Positions 26,897-35,819 of a stretch of 64,000 nucleotides of DNA are shown piece after piece (within the stretch, counting starts at the first letter, position 1; each line of letters starts with the position of its first letter). The position numbers were made by a program, and so were the translations under genes. The notes under the pieces were generated by a model that was not told the DNA's origin, did not search any database, and worked only from the letters and a program-made list of their open reading frames with translations. The DNA is taken from assembly GCF_963668165.1 (NCBI RefSeq), contig NZ_OY764211.1, positions 620,001-684,000 on the forward strand. The letters run 5' to 3'. The DNA comes from Marispirochaeta sp. GTDB taxonomy: Bacteria > Spirochaetota > Spirochaetia > JC444 > Marispirochaetaceae.

Positions 26897-27763
26897 ATGA
26901 ACGAAAGCGGTTTTCTCTTTAAGCGCCGAAAGGGACTCACCCTCCTGGCTGCTTTATTATTGAGTATAGTAATTCTTGTGGTTGATACAAATTCTTTTAC
27001 TCTGAATCCCTCAAAGATTGGGTACTCTGTTATATCGACAGTTCAAATTGGTTTTGCAGGGGTTAAACATTTTCTACAGGAAACCGCTAATTCCATTACT
27101 GAGCTTAAAAGACTAAAGAGTGAATATGAGGCTTTGCGGGAAAAGATGGAGGACTATCAGGTTATTCAACGAGACCTCGTTAATCTCCGTAGTGAAAACG
27201 ATCGTCTTCGGACCCTGCTTAATTTGACTGCAGAACTTGAGTATCGTCATATTGCTGCCAGAATAATTGCGAAAGACCCGTCAGCTTACTTTCATTCCTT
27301 TACCATCGACAAGGGGAGCAGAGACGGGATCACAAAAGACATGCCGGTAATCGCGTATCAGCAGGGTTTTCAGGGAGTTGTTGGAAAAGTTCTGGAAACC
27401 GGACCGTTGACCTCCCGGGTCTTGCCTCTGATCTCTGCTAACTGTTATGTCAGCAGCAGGCTCCAAAGTTCCCGCTTTGAAGGACTGGTCCAGGGGAGCG
27501 GCGGCATTAATCAGCCGATTATTATGCAGTATGTAGTAAAAACTGCCAGAGAAGAGATCCAGTTTGGAGATCTTGTTGAAACGTCCGGTATGGATTCAAT
27601 ATATCCTCCTAACATTTTCATAGGACGCGTACGCTCAATAGGATCAAAAGAGTGGGAGCCCGATCTGGAACTCTCTATAGAACCCATTATAGATTTTTCC
27701 CGTCTTGAGTATGTCGTTGTTCTTGATATTCAATCCCCATTTTCCGGAGAATCGTCAGAATGA
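26897..27763 (+). CDS. mreC: Rod shape-determining protein MreC
   Basis: A 288-residue bitopic protein: membrane helix at about residues 14-32, coiled coil about 65-105, then the two-barrel periplasmic domain with FTIDKGSRDGITKDMPVI and QGFQGVVGKVLETG, typical of MreC. It links MreB to PBP2 in the periplasm. Five bases separate it from mreB, and its stop overlaps mreD by four bases. Confidence 0.95.
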   Translation: MNESGFLFKRRKGLTLLAALLLSIVILVVDTNSFTLNPSKIGYSVISTVQIGFAGVKHFLQETANSITELKRLKSEYEALREKMEDYQVIQRDLVNLRSENDRLRTLLNLTAELEYRHIAARIIAKDPSAYFHSFTIDKGSRDGITKDMPVIAYQQGFQGVVGKVLETGPLTSRVLPLISANCYVSSRLQSSRFEGLVQGSGGINQPIIMQYVVKTAREEIQFGDLVETSGMDSIYPPNIFIGRVRSIGSKEWEPDLELSIEPIIDFSRLEYVVVLDIQSPFSGESSE

Positions 27764-28266
27764 TACGCCATCCTGTAGTACAAATAGCAATCCTCATTGG
27801 TCTCATTCTGTTCGAAACAGTTATTGTCCGGGAATTGAATTTGATCGGAATCGAATTGGCACTGTATCTGGTTTTTTTTGTTTTTATTGCTCATGCCCAG
27901 GGTTCCATGAAAGCTGTTGTTATCGGGTTCTGTGTTGGTCTTGCAGTTGATTTTCTGTCCGCCGGGCCATTAGGTCTTCACAGCTTTTCAATGAGCTTAA
28001 TAGGATATTTAGCCGGATCTTTGCGCGGGAAACTATTTCTTGATCCTATTTTTATGCCCATGCTTCTTATGCTGGCTGCAGGACTAATTAATCTGATTGC
28101 TGGAACCCTGATCATTGCTCTTTTTTCTATAGAAGTATCAAGCCATCCTTTTTCCAGTTCCTTTGTGTTTATGCTGCTCGCGCATGCCCTTCTTTCTCCT
28201 ATCTGTTTCGGCCTCATGCGTCTCGTGGGAATAGTACCCCTCAATCTTCGGAGTGAGGAACGATGA
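27760..28266 (+). CDS. mreD: Rod shape-determining protein MreD
   Basis: A 168-residue membrane protein with about five helices, the size and topology of MreD. The stretch VGLAVDFLSAGPLGLHSFSMSL is the most recognisable family segment. It overlaps mreC and the PBP2 gene by four bases each, so the three are translated together. Confidence 0.92.
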   Translation: MIRHPVVQIAILIGLILFETVIVRELNLIGIELALYLVFFVFIAHAQGSMKAVVIGFCVGLAVDFLSAGPLGLHSFSMSLIGYLAGSLRGKLFLDPIFMPMLLMLAAGLINLIAGTLIIALFSIEVSSHPFSSSFVFMLLAHALLSPICFGLMRLVGIVPLNLRSEER

Positions 28267-30140
28267 ATATAGGCTTTGGTGAACGTGTCAATCCCTCAAA
28301 CAAGTTGCGACTGATAACTATTGGGGGCATATTTTTAGTAACAATCGCTATTTTTACTCTATATCTGTTTAATCTGCAGGTAGTGCGGGCCAATGAATTT
28401 CAGCGAAGGGCGCAGCAAGTTGCCCGGCGTAGTTCTATAATCTCTGCTCAGCGAGGAGAAATATACGACCGCAATTTCGATCTCCCATTAGCCATTAATA
28501 TTCCATCCTTCGCGGTAAACGTTATTCCAGCTGAACTTTCCAATGCTGAACGAGACCATGTTTTTCCAAAACTTGCTTCTGTACTGAATATAGGTGTTGA
28601 ACAAATAGAAGGACGTATTTTACCTGCGTACAATCATCTGTATCAGCCGGTTGAAGTTGCATCGGGGGTACATTTAAAATCCATAAGTTATATTGCTGAG
28701 CATATCGACGAGTACCCCGGAATAACATGGAATAATAAATCAATCCGATCCTATACCGTACCGGGCTCTCTGGCTCATATTATCGGCTATGTTGGAGATA
28801 TTACCAGGGAGGAACTTCAGGTACTTTATAATCAGGGATACTCACAATCCTCAACCCTCGGTAAGAGCGGAATCGAAAAGGTATATGATCAACTGCTCCG
28901 CGGCACCGACGGAATACGGTACTCTACAGTCGATGTCCGGGGTCGAAGGGTCTTCCAGCCGGGAATAGAGGAGAAGCCTCCTGTTTCGGGAAACAATATA
29001 GTTCTTACAATTGACCGGAGAATTCAAAAGCTTGCAGAAGATTCCCTGGGGCCGAGGGTTGGTTCAGTCGTTGTCTTGAAACCCTCAACAGGTGAAATAC
29101 TATCCATGGTCTCATATCCATGGTTTAATCCGAATATGTTTGGTACGGAACGTGATCCAGAGGAATATAGAAAAACAAGCCTGGATCCAGAATTTCCTTT
29201 CTTGAACCGGGCAATACAGGCAGCTTATGCACCAGCATCAGCGTTCAAAACCATCATGACCACTGCCATATTGGAGGACAATGTTTTTCCTCCTGATCAA
29301 AAAATCGACTGCCCCGGTTATCTTCAAGTGGGCAATCGCACCTTCCACTGCCACAAGAAAACGGGTCATGGTCCGCTCGATTTAAAGGGTGCTCTGGCTG
29401 AATCCTGTAATGTCTATTTTTGGACCCTGGGCATCAGGTATCTAGGGGTGGACCGTATTATAAACTTTGCCCGGCAGTTCGGTTATGGGCAGCCTACAGG
29501 AATAGACTTGCCCGGAGAAACCTCCGGACGGGTGCCAAGCCCGCAATGGAAAGAACAGACGTTTAACGTAAAATGGGTAGGCGGAGATACTGCAAACATT
29601 TCCATAGGGCAGGGGGATCTTTTAGTTACTCCCATTCAGATGGCTAATATGATGGCCATGGTAGTAAACAAAGGGACGATTTATCGTCCTCATCTATTAA
29701 AGGAGATCCGGGACCCCGTTTCGGGTTCAGTTGTGGAAGAACAAAAACCGGATATTCTTTTTCAAACCACAACCAATCCTGACGTTTTTAAACAAGTACA
29801 GGAGTATCTTCGTGGTGCTATTGTAGATGGAACAGCAAAAGTGGTTCTGACTACAAAAGCTGTAGAAGTCGCCGGAAAAACAGGAACCGGCGAGGCAGGT
29901 TTTGAAGATCAGTGGAGTTCCTGGTTTGTTGCCTATGCACCTTTTAACGGGCCTCCTGAAGATCAGGTTGTTGTCGCTGTTAATGTTGAAGCTGTTAATG
30001 ATTGGGAGTGGTGGGCACCCAAGGCAGCGAACATTATCTTCCAGGGAATATTCGCAAATGAGGATTTCAGGCAGGCGGTAAAATCCCTTCGTTGGCAATG
30101 GATGTTTCCTGATCTTGATAAGGACAACAATCCCAGATGA
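28263..30140 (+). CDS. mrdA: Penicillin-binding protein 2 (elongation transpeptidase)
   Basis: A 625-residue class B PBP that cross-links peptidoglycan during elongation. One N-terminal membrane helix (about residues 18-40) is followed by the dimerisation domain (QRGEIYDRN) and the transpeptidase domain. The active-site triad motifs are all present: SAFK with Ser326 and Lys329, SCN near 376, and KTGT near residue 540. It is coupled to mreD and rodA by four-base overlaps. Confidence 0.96.
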   Translation: MNIGFGERVNPSNKLRLITIGGIFLVTIAIFTLYLFNLQVVRANEFQRRAQQVARRSSIISAQRGEIYDRNFDLPLAINIPSFAVNVIPAELSNAERDHVFPKLASVLNIGVEQIEGRILPAYNHLYQPVEVASGVHLKSISYIAEHIDEYPGITWNNKSIRSYTVPGSLAHIIGYVGDITREELQVLYNQGYSQSSTLGKSGIEKVYDQLLRGTDGIRYSTVDVRGRRVFQPGIEEKPPVSGNNIVLTIDRRIQKLAEDSLGPRVGSVVVLKPSTGEILSMVSYPWFNPNMFGTERDPEEYRKTSLDPEFPFLNRAIQAAYAPASAFKTIMTTAILEDNVFPPDQKIDCPGYLQVGNRTFHCHKKTGHGPLDLKGALAESCNVYFWTLGIRYLGVDRIINFARQFGYGQPTGIDLPGETSGRVPSPQWKEQTFNVKWVGGDTANISIGQGDLLVTPIQMANMMAMVVNKGTIYRPHLLKEIRDPVSGSVVEEQKPDILFQTTTNPDVFKQVQEYLRGAIVDGTAKVVLTTKAVEVAGKTGTGEAGFEDQWSSWFVAYAPFNGPPEDQVVVAVNVEAVNDWEWWAPKAANIIFQGIFANEDFRQAVKSLRWQWMFPDLDKDNNPR

Positions 30141-31450
30141 AACTTCGTTCTTTTCTTAGTTTTGACATTTTTATTTTTTTCTCTGTAATAGCCCTCATGG
30201 TTATAGGCGTTCTATTTATATATTCGTCAGGAGTTTCATCCAGCGGTGTTGTATACACCAATGAGTATATAAAACAAATCATCTCAATATCCATCGGCCT
30301 TATATTATGTCTCGTTTTCAGTTTTGGGAATTATTCACGTCTTGGAGAATGGTCACTTTATTTCTATTTTGCGGGAATCTTTGCTTTAGTCTATACACTC
30401 TTTTTCGGCAAGGTTATAAATGGTGCCCGCGCCTGGATTACTATCGGTTCGTTCCATATAGGGCAGCCTTCCGAGATAATGAAAATATTCACGATACTAT
30501 ATCTGGGCAACTTTTTCGATCAACATCGTAACAGTATTAATAAAATCAGCACACTTTTTATAAGCCTTGGTATTGTCGCTCTTCCAATGGGACTTGTTCT
30601 ATTACAGCCTGATATGGGAACTGCTCTTGTTTTTGTACCTATTTATTTTTTCTCCGCGTTTATCGCATCAGTACCGTTACGGTATCTTTTTTTCCTTTTC
30701 CTCTCCGGATGCCTGACTGTTTTTATTGGAATTCTTCCGGAATGGAATAGTGCGATACTCCATAATGACGGTTTTTTTATTCGTATTCTGACAGATTCTT
30801 CACTGTGGCCGTATCTAACGGCAGTCTCCGTGTTGATCATGTTGCTCTCGCTTATAGGCTATATTTTTTACCATCGACGATACTTTTATTGGACCGGGTT
30901 CTTTTCTTTTTCTTCCGGTTTATCTTTTATCGGAGCTTTTCTGATGCAGAAAGTTTTGAAAGACTATCAGATTATGAGATTGATTGTTTTTCTTGATCCA
31001 GAAATTGATCCCCGCGGAACCGGTTGGCATATTATTCAGTCCATAACGGCAGTAGGATCAGGCGGTTTTTATGGTAAGGGGTTTTTAAAGGGAACTCAAA
31101 GTCAGTACCGTTTTCTTCCTATGCAGAGCACAGATTTTATCTTCTCTATCATTGCTGAAGAATGGGGATTTATCGGCAGCTTCCTGGTTCTGCTTTTATT
31201 TACTGTTATTTTACTGCGAGGCATTTATATTATCTGGACAGCCAAGGATCGTTATGGAAAGATAATTGGCGCGGGAATTATAGGAATGTTGTTTTTTCAC
31301 ATGGTAGTAAACATCGGTATGACCATGGGGATTATGCCGATTACAGGTATTCCCTTGCCCTTTGTCTCTTACGGCGGATCTTCTATTCTCAATTCTCTCA
31401 TTGCAATTGGTATTTTGCTGAATATACATCAGCGTCGATATCATTTCTAG
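30137..31450 (+). CDS. rodA: Peptidoglycan glycosyltransferase RodA
   Basis: A 437-residue SEDS-family polymerase partner of PBP2, with about ten to eleven membrane helices. Family motifs are GARAWITIGSFHIGQPSE near residue 98, LLQPDMGTALVF with the Asp near 157, and PITGIPLPFVSYGGSS near the C-terminus. A somewhat long insert between helices 7 and 8 (about residues 210-270) makes it longer than Escherichia coli RodA (370). Last gene of the mre cluster; the radical SAM gene follows after 16 bases. Confidence 0.95.
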   Translation: MKLRSFLSFDIFIFFSVIALMVIGVLFIYSSGVSSSGVVYTNEYIKQIISISIGLILCLVFSFGNYSRLGEWSLYFYFAGIFALVYTLFFGKVINGARAWITIGSFHIGQPSEIMKIFTILYLGNFFDQHRNSINKISTLFISLGIVALPMGLVLLQPDMGTALVFVPIYFFSAFIASVPLRYLFFLFLSGCLTVFIGILPEWNSAILHNDGFFIRILTDSSLWPYLTAVSVLIMLLSLIGYIFYHRRYFYWTGFFSFSSGLSFIGAFLMQKVLKDYQIMRLIVFLDPEIDPRGTGWHIIQSITAVGSGGFYGKGFLKGTQSQYRFLPMQSTDFIFSIIAEEWGFIGSFLVLLLFTVILLRGIYIIWTAKDRYGKIIGAGIIGMLFFHMVVNIGMTMGIMPITGIPLPFVSYGGSSILNSLIAIGILLNIHQRRYHF

Positions 31451-31466
31451 ATTACAAGGAACACGC

Positions 31467-33875
31467 ATGCGAAGAAATCCAATCGATGCTCTTGGCAACA
31501 GTCTGTTGTCAGTTGAAAAACCGGCCCGCTATGTCGGCGGTGAATACGCCATTATCAGGAAATCCCGGGAAACCGGCTTTAAAGTGGCATTATCCTTTCC
31601 CGACTTATATGAAATCGGCATGTCTAATTATTCAATTCGTATTTTATATACCATGCTGAACAGACTGGAGGATGTAGCTTGTGAACGGGTATTTGCTCCA
31701 GCTCCCGATTTCGAAAACCTTTTAACAAAAAAAGGGGTTCCCTTATACAGTCTTGAAAATGGGATTTCCATCGTCGAGTTCGATATAATCGCTTTTACTG
31801 TAGGCTATGAACTCTCCGCCACAGGTATCTTATCCGTTTTGGATTCGGGCCGGGTTCCTTTGCGAAGTGTGGATAGAGGTCCCGACGATCCAATCGTTGT
31901 AGCAGGCGGAAGCGCACTGACAAATCCTGCTCCTTTTAGTGCATTTTTTGACGGCGTTTTTATCGGAGAAGCGGAACAAGTCTGGGGTGACCTTATTATG
32001 AACCTTCGGGACGCGAAGAAAAAGGGAGCGCAACGAAGCGAACTGCTGAACATACTGCTACATCACCCTAATATATGGTATCAAGGCAAACAGGAAAAGA
32101 CCTTTCGTGCAGTATGGCAGGACTTTGGCTGTAATGCTTTTTTTCAGGAATTCCCTCTACCCGGAATGAGTGCCGTACAGGATCATGGCGTTGTTGAAAT
32201 TATGCGTGGCTGCCCGAATGGATGTCGGTTCTGCCATGCTGGAGTTGTCTACAGACCTCACCGGGAAAAAGATATAGATCTTATTATGCAAGAGGCTGAA
32301 TACCTTTTTCATGCCTATGGATACCGTGAGATAACCTTGTCCAGTCTTTCAACTGGTGACTATTCCCGTCTTCAATATTTGGTTGATCAATTAACAAAAC
32401 GCTTTTCTGATCGACAGGTTTCTTTCAGCCTGCCTTCTCTTCGGGTTAGCAGCTTTACTCTTCCAATTCTTAACAGAATATCTGAAGTTCGAAAAAGCGG
32501 GTTAACCTTTGCCGTCGAAACACCGGAGCACGCCGGACAGGTAAGTATAAACAAAGAGGTCCCAGCGGAGCGCATAATAGAAATTCTCAAAGCTGCCAGG
32601 CAATACGGCTGGCGCAGTGCAAAATTTTACTTTATGATTGGACTCCCCAAGGATACCGAAACAACACCGCAGTCGATAATCGACTATCTTGAAGAGATTC
32701 GAAAGAATACAGGAGTAAAAATACATCTGACGGTAAACACTTATATACCCAAGCCGCATACCCCTTTCCAGCGGTCTTTCCAGTTACGGGAAGAGGAAGC
32801 TCTTGATACAATACACTCCATACGCAACGGACTTAACAGAAAACTCTATAAATTCGGGTATCATTCTCCCTTTGCTTCCATTTTGGAGGGCTTGATCTCC
32901 CGAGGTGATGAGCGGGTAGGGGACGTTATAGAAAAGGTATACCGTGCCGGAGCCCGTCTAGATGCCTGGGAGGAATACCTGGATCGCGACTTGTGGCGTA
33001 CAATCATGAAAGAAGAAACATGGGACCCTGTTGCCGAGGTTAGCCGGCCGCGTTCTAAAGATGAGGTACTTCCCTGGGAGACCATTGACATTGGTGTACG
33101 CCGATCCTACCTTGAGGCTGAGAATAAACGGGCAGAGAACGGAGAATTGACCGACCCCTGTAAAATATTATGCCGCCATAATTGCGGCGCGTGCGATGAC
33201 GACAATAGAGTTTCTCTTGCAGAGGAAAGTTCTGTTAATAATTCCAGAGAACCATCGCAGAATTCAACAACTGACAGGCTAAAGAATACTACGTCCCACA
33301 AACGGTTTCTTTTTAGTTTTACCAAAAAAGGGCCGGCCAGGTTTCTTTCTCATAAAAACCTTGTAACTGTATTTCAAAGACTTTTTACACGGCAGGAAAT
33401 ACCGGTTCAGTATACACAGGGGTTTAACCCAAAACCAAAACTTGAATTTGCCCATCCATTATCTCTTGGTGTATCTTCTGAGCACGAAGTAGCAATGATT
33501 TTTCTCAATGAAGAATATGAACCGAATGATTTTATCCGTTTTTGCAACTCATCAATGCCTGAAGGCATGATAATTACCTCCGCTTCTTTTTTTGAGTTCC
33601 CCGAAGGGGTAAAGTCTGTTATGTCCTATTATTCTGGATCTGATTATGAGCTGAAAGTTAAAAATAAATTTTTTGCATTACATGGAAAAGCCATAATGGG
33701 ACTCTTTGCACCATACACCGGTGTTCCTGTAAAAGAAGGCAATTACCAGACATTCCGTTTTTTTTATCCCGATGGTAAACAGGAAGTGAAAGGAATAAAC
33801 CGCCTTCTACGAAATAACTATCAGAATAATCTTGAAGATTTTGAAGTGAGCAGAATAAAGACTTTTTTCAAATAA
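31467..33875 (+). CDS. Radical SAM protein (TIGR03960-type) fused to DUF2344
   Basis: An 802-residue fusion. Residues about 1-230 are the TIGR03960 N-terminal region (SFPDLYEIGMSNYSIRILY), a B12-binding-like domain. The radical SAM core follows, with its 4Fe-4S motif MRGCPNGCRFCHAG near residue 250 (Cys-x3-Cys-x2-Cys). A second Cys cluster CRHNCGACDDD lies near 570. After a Ser/Asn-rich linker, residues from about 610 form the DUF2344/TIGR03936 domain (FLSHKNLVTVFQRLF, QGFNPKPKLEFAHPLSLGVSSEHE). In many bacteria the two are separate adjacent genes; the substrate is unknown. The last codons and stop lie in a 17-bp tandem repeat. Confidence 0.9.
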   Translation: MRRNPIDALGNSLLSVEKPARYVGGEYAIIRKSRETGFKVALSFPDLYEIGMSNYSIRILYTMLNRLEDVACERVFAPAPDFENLLTKKGVPLYSLENGISIVEFDIIAFTVGYELSATGILSVLDSGRVPLRSVDRGPDDPIVVAGGSALTNPAPFSAFFDGVFIGEAEQVWGDLIMNLRDAKKKGAQRSELLNILLHHPNIWYQGKQEKTFRAVWQDFGCNAFFQEFPLPGMSAVQDHGVVEIMRGCPNGCRFCHAGVVYRPHREKDIDLIMQEAEYLFHAYGYREITLSSLSTGDYSRLQYLVDQLTKRFSDRQVSFSLPSLRVSSFTLPILNRISEVRKSGLTFAVETPEHAGQVSINKEVPAERIIEILKAARQYGWRSAKFYFMIGLPKDTETTPQSIIDYLEEIRKNTGVKIHLTVNTYIPKPHTPFQRSFQLREEEALDTIHSIRNGLNRKLYKFGYHSPFASILEGLISRGDERVGDVIEKVYRAGARLDAWEEYLDRDLWRTIMKEETWDPVAEVSRPRSKDEVLPWETIDIGVRRSYLEAENKRAENGELTDPCKILCRHNCGACDDDNRVSLAEESSVNNSREPSQNSTTDRLKNTTSHKRFLFSFTKKGPARFLSHKNLVTVFQRLFTRQEIPVQYTQGFNPKPKLEFAHPLSLGVSSEHEVAMIFLNEEYEPNDFIRFCNSSMPEGMIITSASFFEFPEGVKSVMSYYSGSDYELKVKNKFFALHGKAIMGLFAPYTGVPVKEGNYQTFRFFYPDGKQEVKGINRLLRNNYQNNLEDFEVSRIKTFFK

Positions 33876-33905
33876 AGACTTTTTTCAAATAAAGACTTTT
33901 TTCAA
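33855..33905. repeat. Three perfect 17-bp tandem repeats between convergent genes
   Basis: The unit ataaagacttttttcaa occurs at 33855-33871, 33872-33888 and 33889-33905 without mismatch. Copies 1 and 2 hold the last codons and stop of the radical SAM gene; copy 3 holds the stop codon of the convergent mazG gene. No stable hairpin terminator is present. Confidence 0.97.
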
Positions 33906-34705
33906 GTGTGACTGTTCCGATTCTGTTCCCGTCTCTTTGCCTGATTCCAGTAGCTGTCCATGATATCAAGGTTTTTCTGGTTCATTTCTACAGTGTTTTC
34001 TTCCATCAAACGTTCAACTTCAGCATACCTGGAAAGAAACTTTTCATTTGTTCCATGCAAAGCAGTCATAGGATCTACTTTCAGTTTTCGCGCGATATTT
34101 ACAACAGAGAATAGAAGATCGCCTAGCTCTTCTTCCTTGTCTTTCTGCTTTCCGTTGTAAATAGCTTCTTTTAATTCTGTTAGTTCTTCTTCAACCTTTT
34201 TAAAAGGGCCGTTATGGTCTTCCCAGTCAAATCCATCCTTGGCAGCCCTTTTCTGGATCTTGTAGCTTCGCTCAAGAGGAGGGTAACCGGCAGAAACCGC
34301 ATGAACACCTTTTTTCTTTTTTCGGCCTTCAACAGTGGTCTTAATTTCTTCCCATTTTTCCTTTACTTTTTCCGGATCATCGATCGCTTCTTCCCCAAAA
34401 ACGTGAGGGTGCCTGCGTATCAGTTTCTGACATATTTCATTGAACACATCCCCAGGTTTAAAGGCTTTTCTTTCTTCAGCTATTCTCATCATCATGGAAA
34501 GAATCAGAAGAACATCACCGATCTCTTCCTTGATGTCATCATAGCTTTCTTCCTGTATTGCGGTGACAGTCTCATAGCTCTCTTCAAGCAGAAAACGCTT
34601 CATATCCTCCATGGTCTGTTTTTTGTCCCATGGGCAGCCGCCAGGTGCTCTCAGACGGGTTATAATTTCGTACAGGTCATTAAATGTCTCTTTTTTCTCA
34701 GTCAC
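33902..34705 (-). CDS. mazG: Nucleoside triphosphate pyrophosphohydrolase MazG
   Basis: A 267-residue protein with two MazG modules. The first has LRAPGGCPWDKKQTMEDMKRFLLEE and the metal-binding EEIGDVLL (ExxED-type) near residue 62; the second has EEELTELKEAI and EEELGDLLFSVVNIAR near residue 190. MazG hydrolyses noncanonical or excess NTPs to NMP and pyrophosphate and can lower ppGpp. Length matches E. coli MazG (263). It is the last gene of a long minus-strand series and ends inside the 17-bp repeat. Confidence 0.95.
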   Translation of the reverse strand: MTEKKETFNDLYEIITRLRAPGGCPWDKKQTMEDMKRFLLEESYETVTAIQEESYDDIKEEIGDVLLILSMMMRIAEERKAFKPGDVFNEICQKLIRRHPHVFGEEAIDDPEKVKEKWEEIKTTVEGRKKKKGVHAVSAGYPPLERSYKIQKRAAKDGFDWEDHNGPFKKVEEELTELKEAIYNGKQKDKEEELGDLLFSVVNIARKLKVDPMTALHGTNEKFLSRYAEVERLMEENTVEMNQKNLDIMDSYWNQAKRREQNRNSHT

Positions 34706-34773
34706 GCGGAATCCTTATCCCTGAAAATAAAACAACACGCAGGTAGACAGAATATAAATTATCAGAAGTAATA

Positions 34774-35067
34774 TCAATCATCTTTTTTCTGCTTCTCGCT
34801 TAAATTAGAGAATACCCAAATACATATAAAGGCGGTAATCAGAGGCGGAAAGATATTCACCGAACCGTTAACCATCGTTAACTGTCTAATAAGATCATCG
34901 AAGATGTACCCAAACACTCCCCCGGCAAAGGAGCCAATAAGGGCAACAATCAATGCTCCCCAAAACCGCCCGAAAATGTCTCTTTTTAGTATAAAATAGA
35001 AAAATACCGCCGTAATAAAACCAAGCAGAATGTACACCAGGGCGATGTTAAAGTAGTAGCTGAACAT
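34774..35067 (-). CDS. Small membrane protein of unknown function
   Basis: A 97-residue protein with three predicted membrane helices (about 4-25, 35-56 and 70-88), a glycine-rich middle helix (LIGSFAGGVFGYIFDD) and a charged C-terminus. An aggcagg SD precedes the ATG. I do not recognise a named family; the glycine-rich hairpin recalls small GlsB/YeaQ-type proteins but the match is weak. It lies 16 bases downstream of the lipoprotein gene and 68 bases upstream of mazG. Confidence 0.72.
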   Translation of the reverse strand: MFSYYFNIALVYILLGFITAVFFYFILKRDIFGRFWGALIVALIGSFAGGVFGYIFDDLIRQLTMVNGSVNIFPPLITAFICIWVFSNLSEKQKKDD

Positions 35068-35083
35068 ATGGATGCCTGCCTTG

Positions 35084-35809
35084 TCAGTTTATTATAGTAA
35101 AGTTAAAATTCCCCAGATAGACAGGTTTACTGTACACGTTTTGGAAGGTATCGTAAATATCAAAACCATAGGCCACAGTCCAGACAGCGCAGACTATCTC
35201 TGATCCTGGTATAGATACTCCCTGTGGCAGGTCTGTATCAGTAGAATTATAATCTATAGCCTGTTGGGAAAAGAAGATCCTTTCACCCTCGATATCTTCT
35301 ATCCATTCTTTATCGCCCAATTCTTCCCGCATAAAGGATCTTCTCAAATCAAAATCACTGCCTAAAATATTCCCAAAAGTATTCTCTCCTCCAAGGTCAC
35401 TGAAATCCAGAGTCACGATAAAATTATCGCTCCTGTTCCCTGACGGTATCTCCAGCACCTTAAAAAGGGAGTAATTATAGCTTGTACTGTAATATCCCCG
35501 TTCATCCTCTTTGTCATAGGAATTCAGTACAGATTTTGTAAAAAACCCTTCACCAATATCATTCCATGCATCGTCATCATTCGCGGCAGCAGGAATATTG
35601 TTTGACAGATAAAAGCGATAGATAAGCATATAGCCTAAAAAGATATCGGCATCATTCTCTGTTGAGTTTTCAAACTTCATTATTCCAGGATTTATATTTT
35701 CAGTCCTGCGTATAGGAGCATACAGATATGCTTCTGTGGGGATGCCGCAGGAGATTACTACTGCGGCAGTCAGCAGAAGAATTGAAACACGGAGGAAAAA
35801 TGACAACAC
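35084..35809 (-). CDS. Putative lipoprotein of unknown function
   Basis: A lipoprotein with lipobox VISC followed by Gly (mature Cys about 20 residues from the chosen start) and a beta-rich body of about 220 residues containing DFSDLGGEN and several acidic stretches. I prefer GTG at 35809 because it follows the cyclase stop by 10 bases, has gggcggggg upstream and gives a compact signal peptide. An ATG at 35848 would overlap the cyclase gene by 29 bases and give an acidic, overlong leader. No family recognised. Its location next to a CHASE2 cyclase suggests an envelope-sensing neighbourhood. Confidence 0.72.
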   Translation of the reverse strand: MLSFFLRVSILLLTAAVVISCGIPTEAYLYAPIRRTENINPGIMKFENSTENDADIFLGYMLIYRFYLSNNIPAAANDDDAWNDIGEGFFTKSVLNSYDKEDERGYYSTSYNYSLFKVLEIPSGNRSDNFIVTLDFSDLGGENTFGNILGSDFDLRRSFMREELGDKEWIEDIEGERIFFSQQAIDYNSTDTDLPQGVSIPGSEIVCAVWTVAYGFDIYDTFQNVYSKPVYLGNFNFTIIN

Positions 35810-35819
35810 ATCCCCCGCC

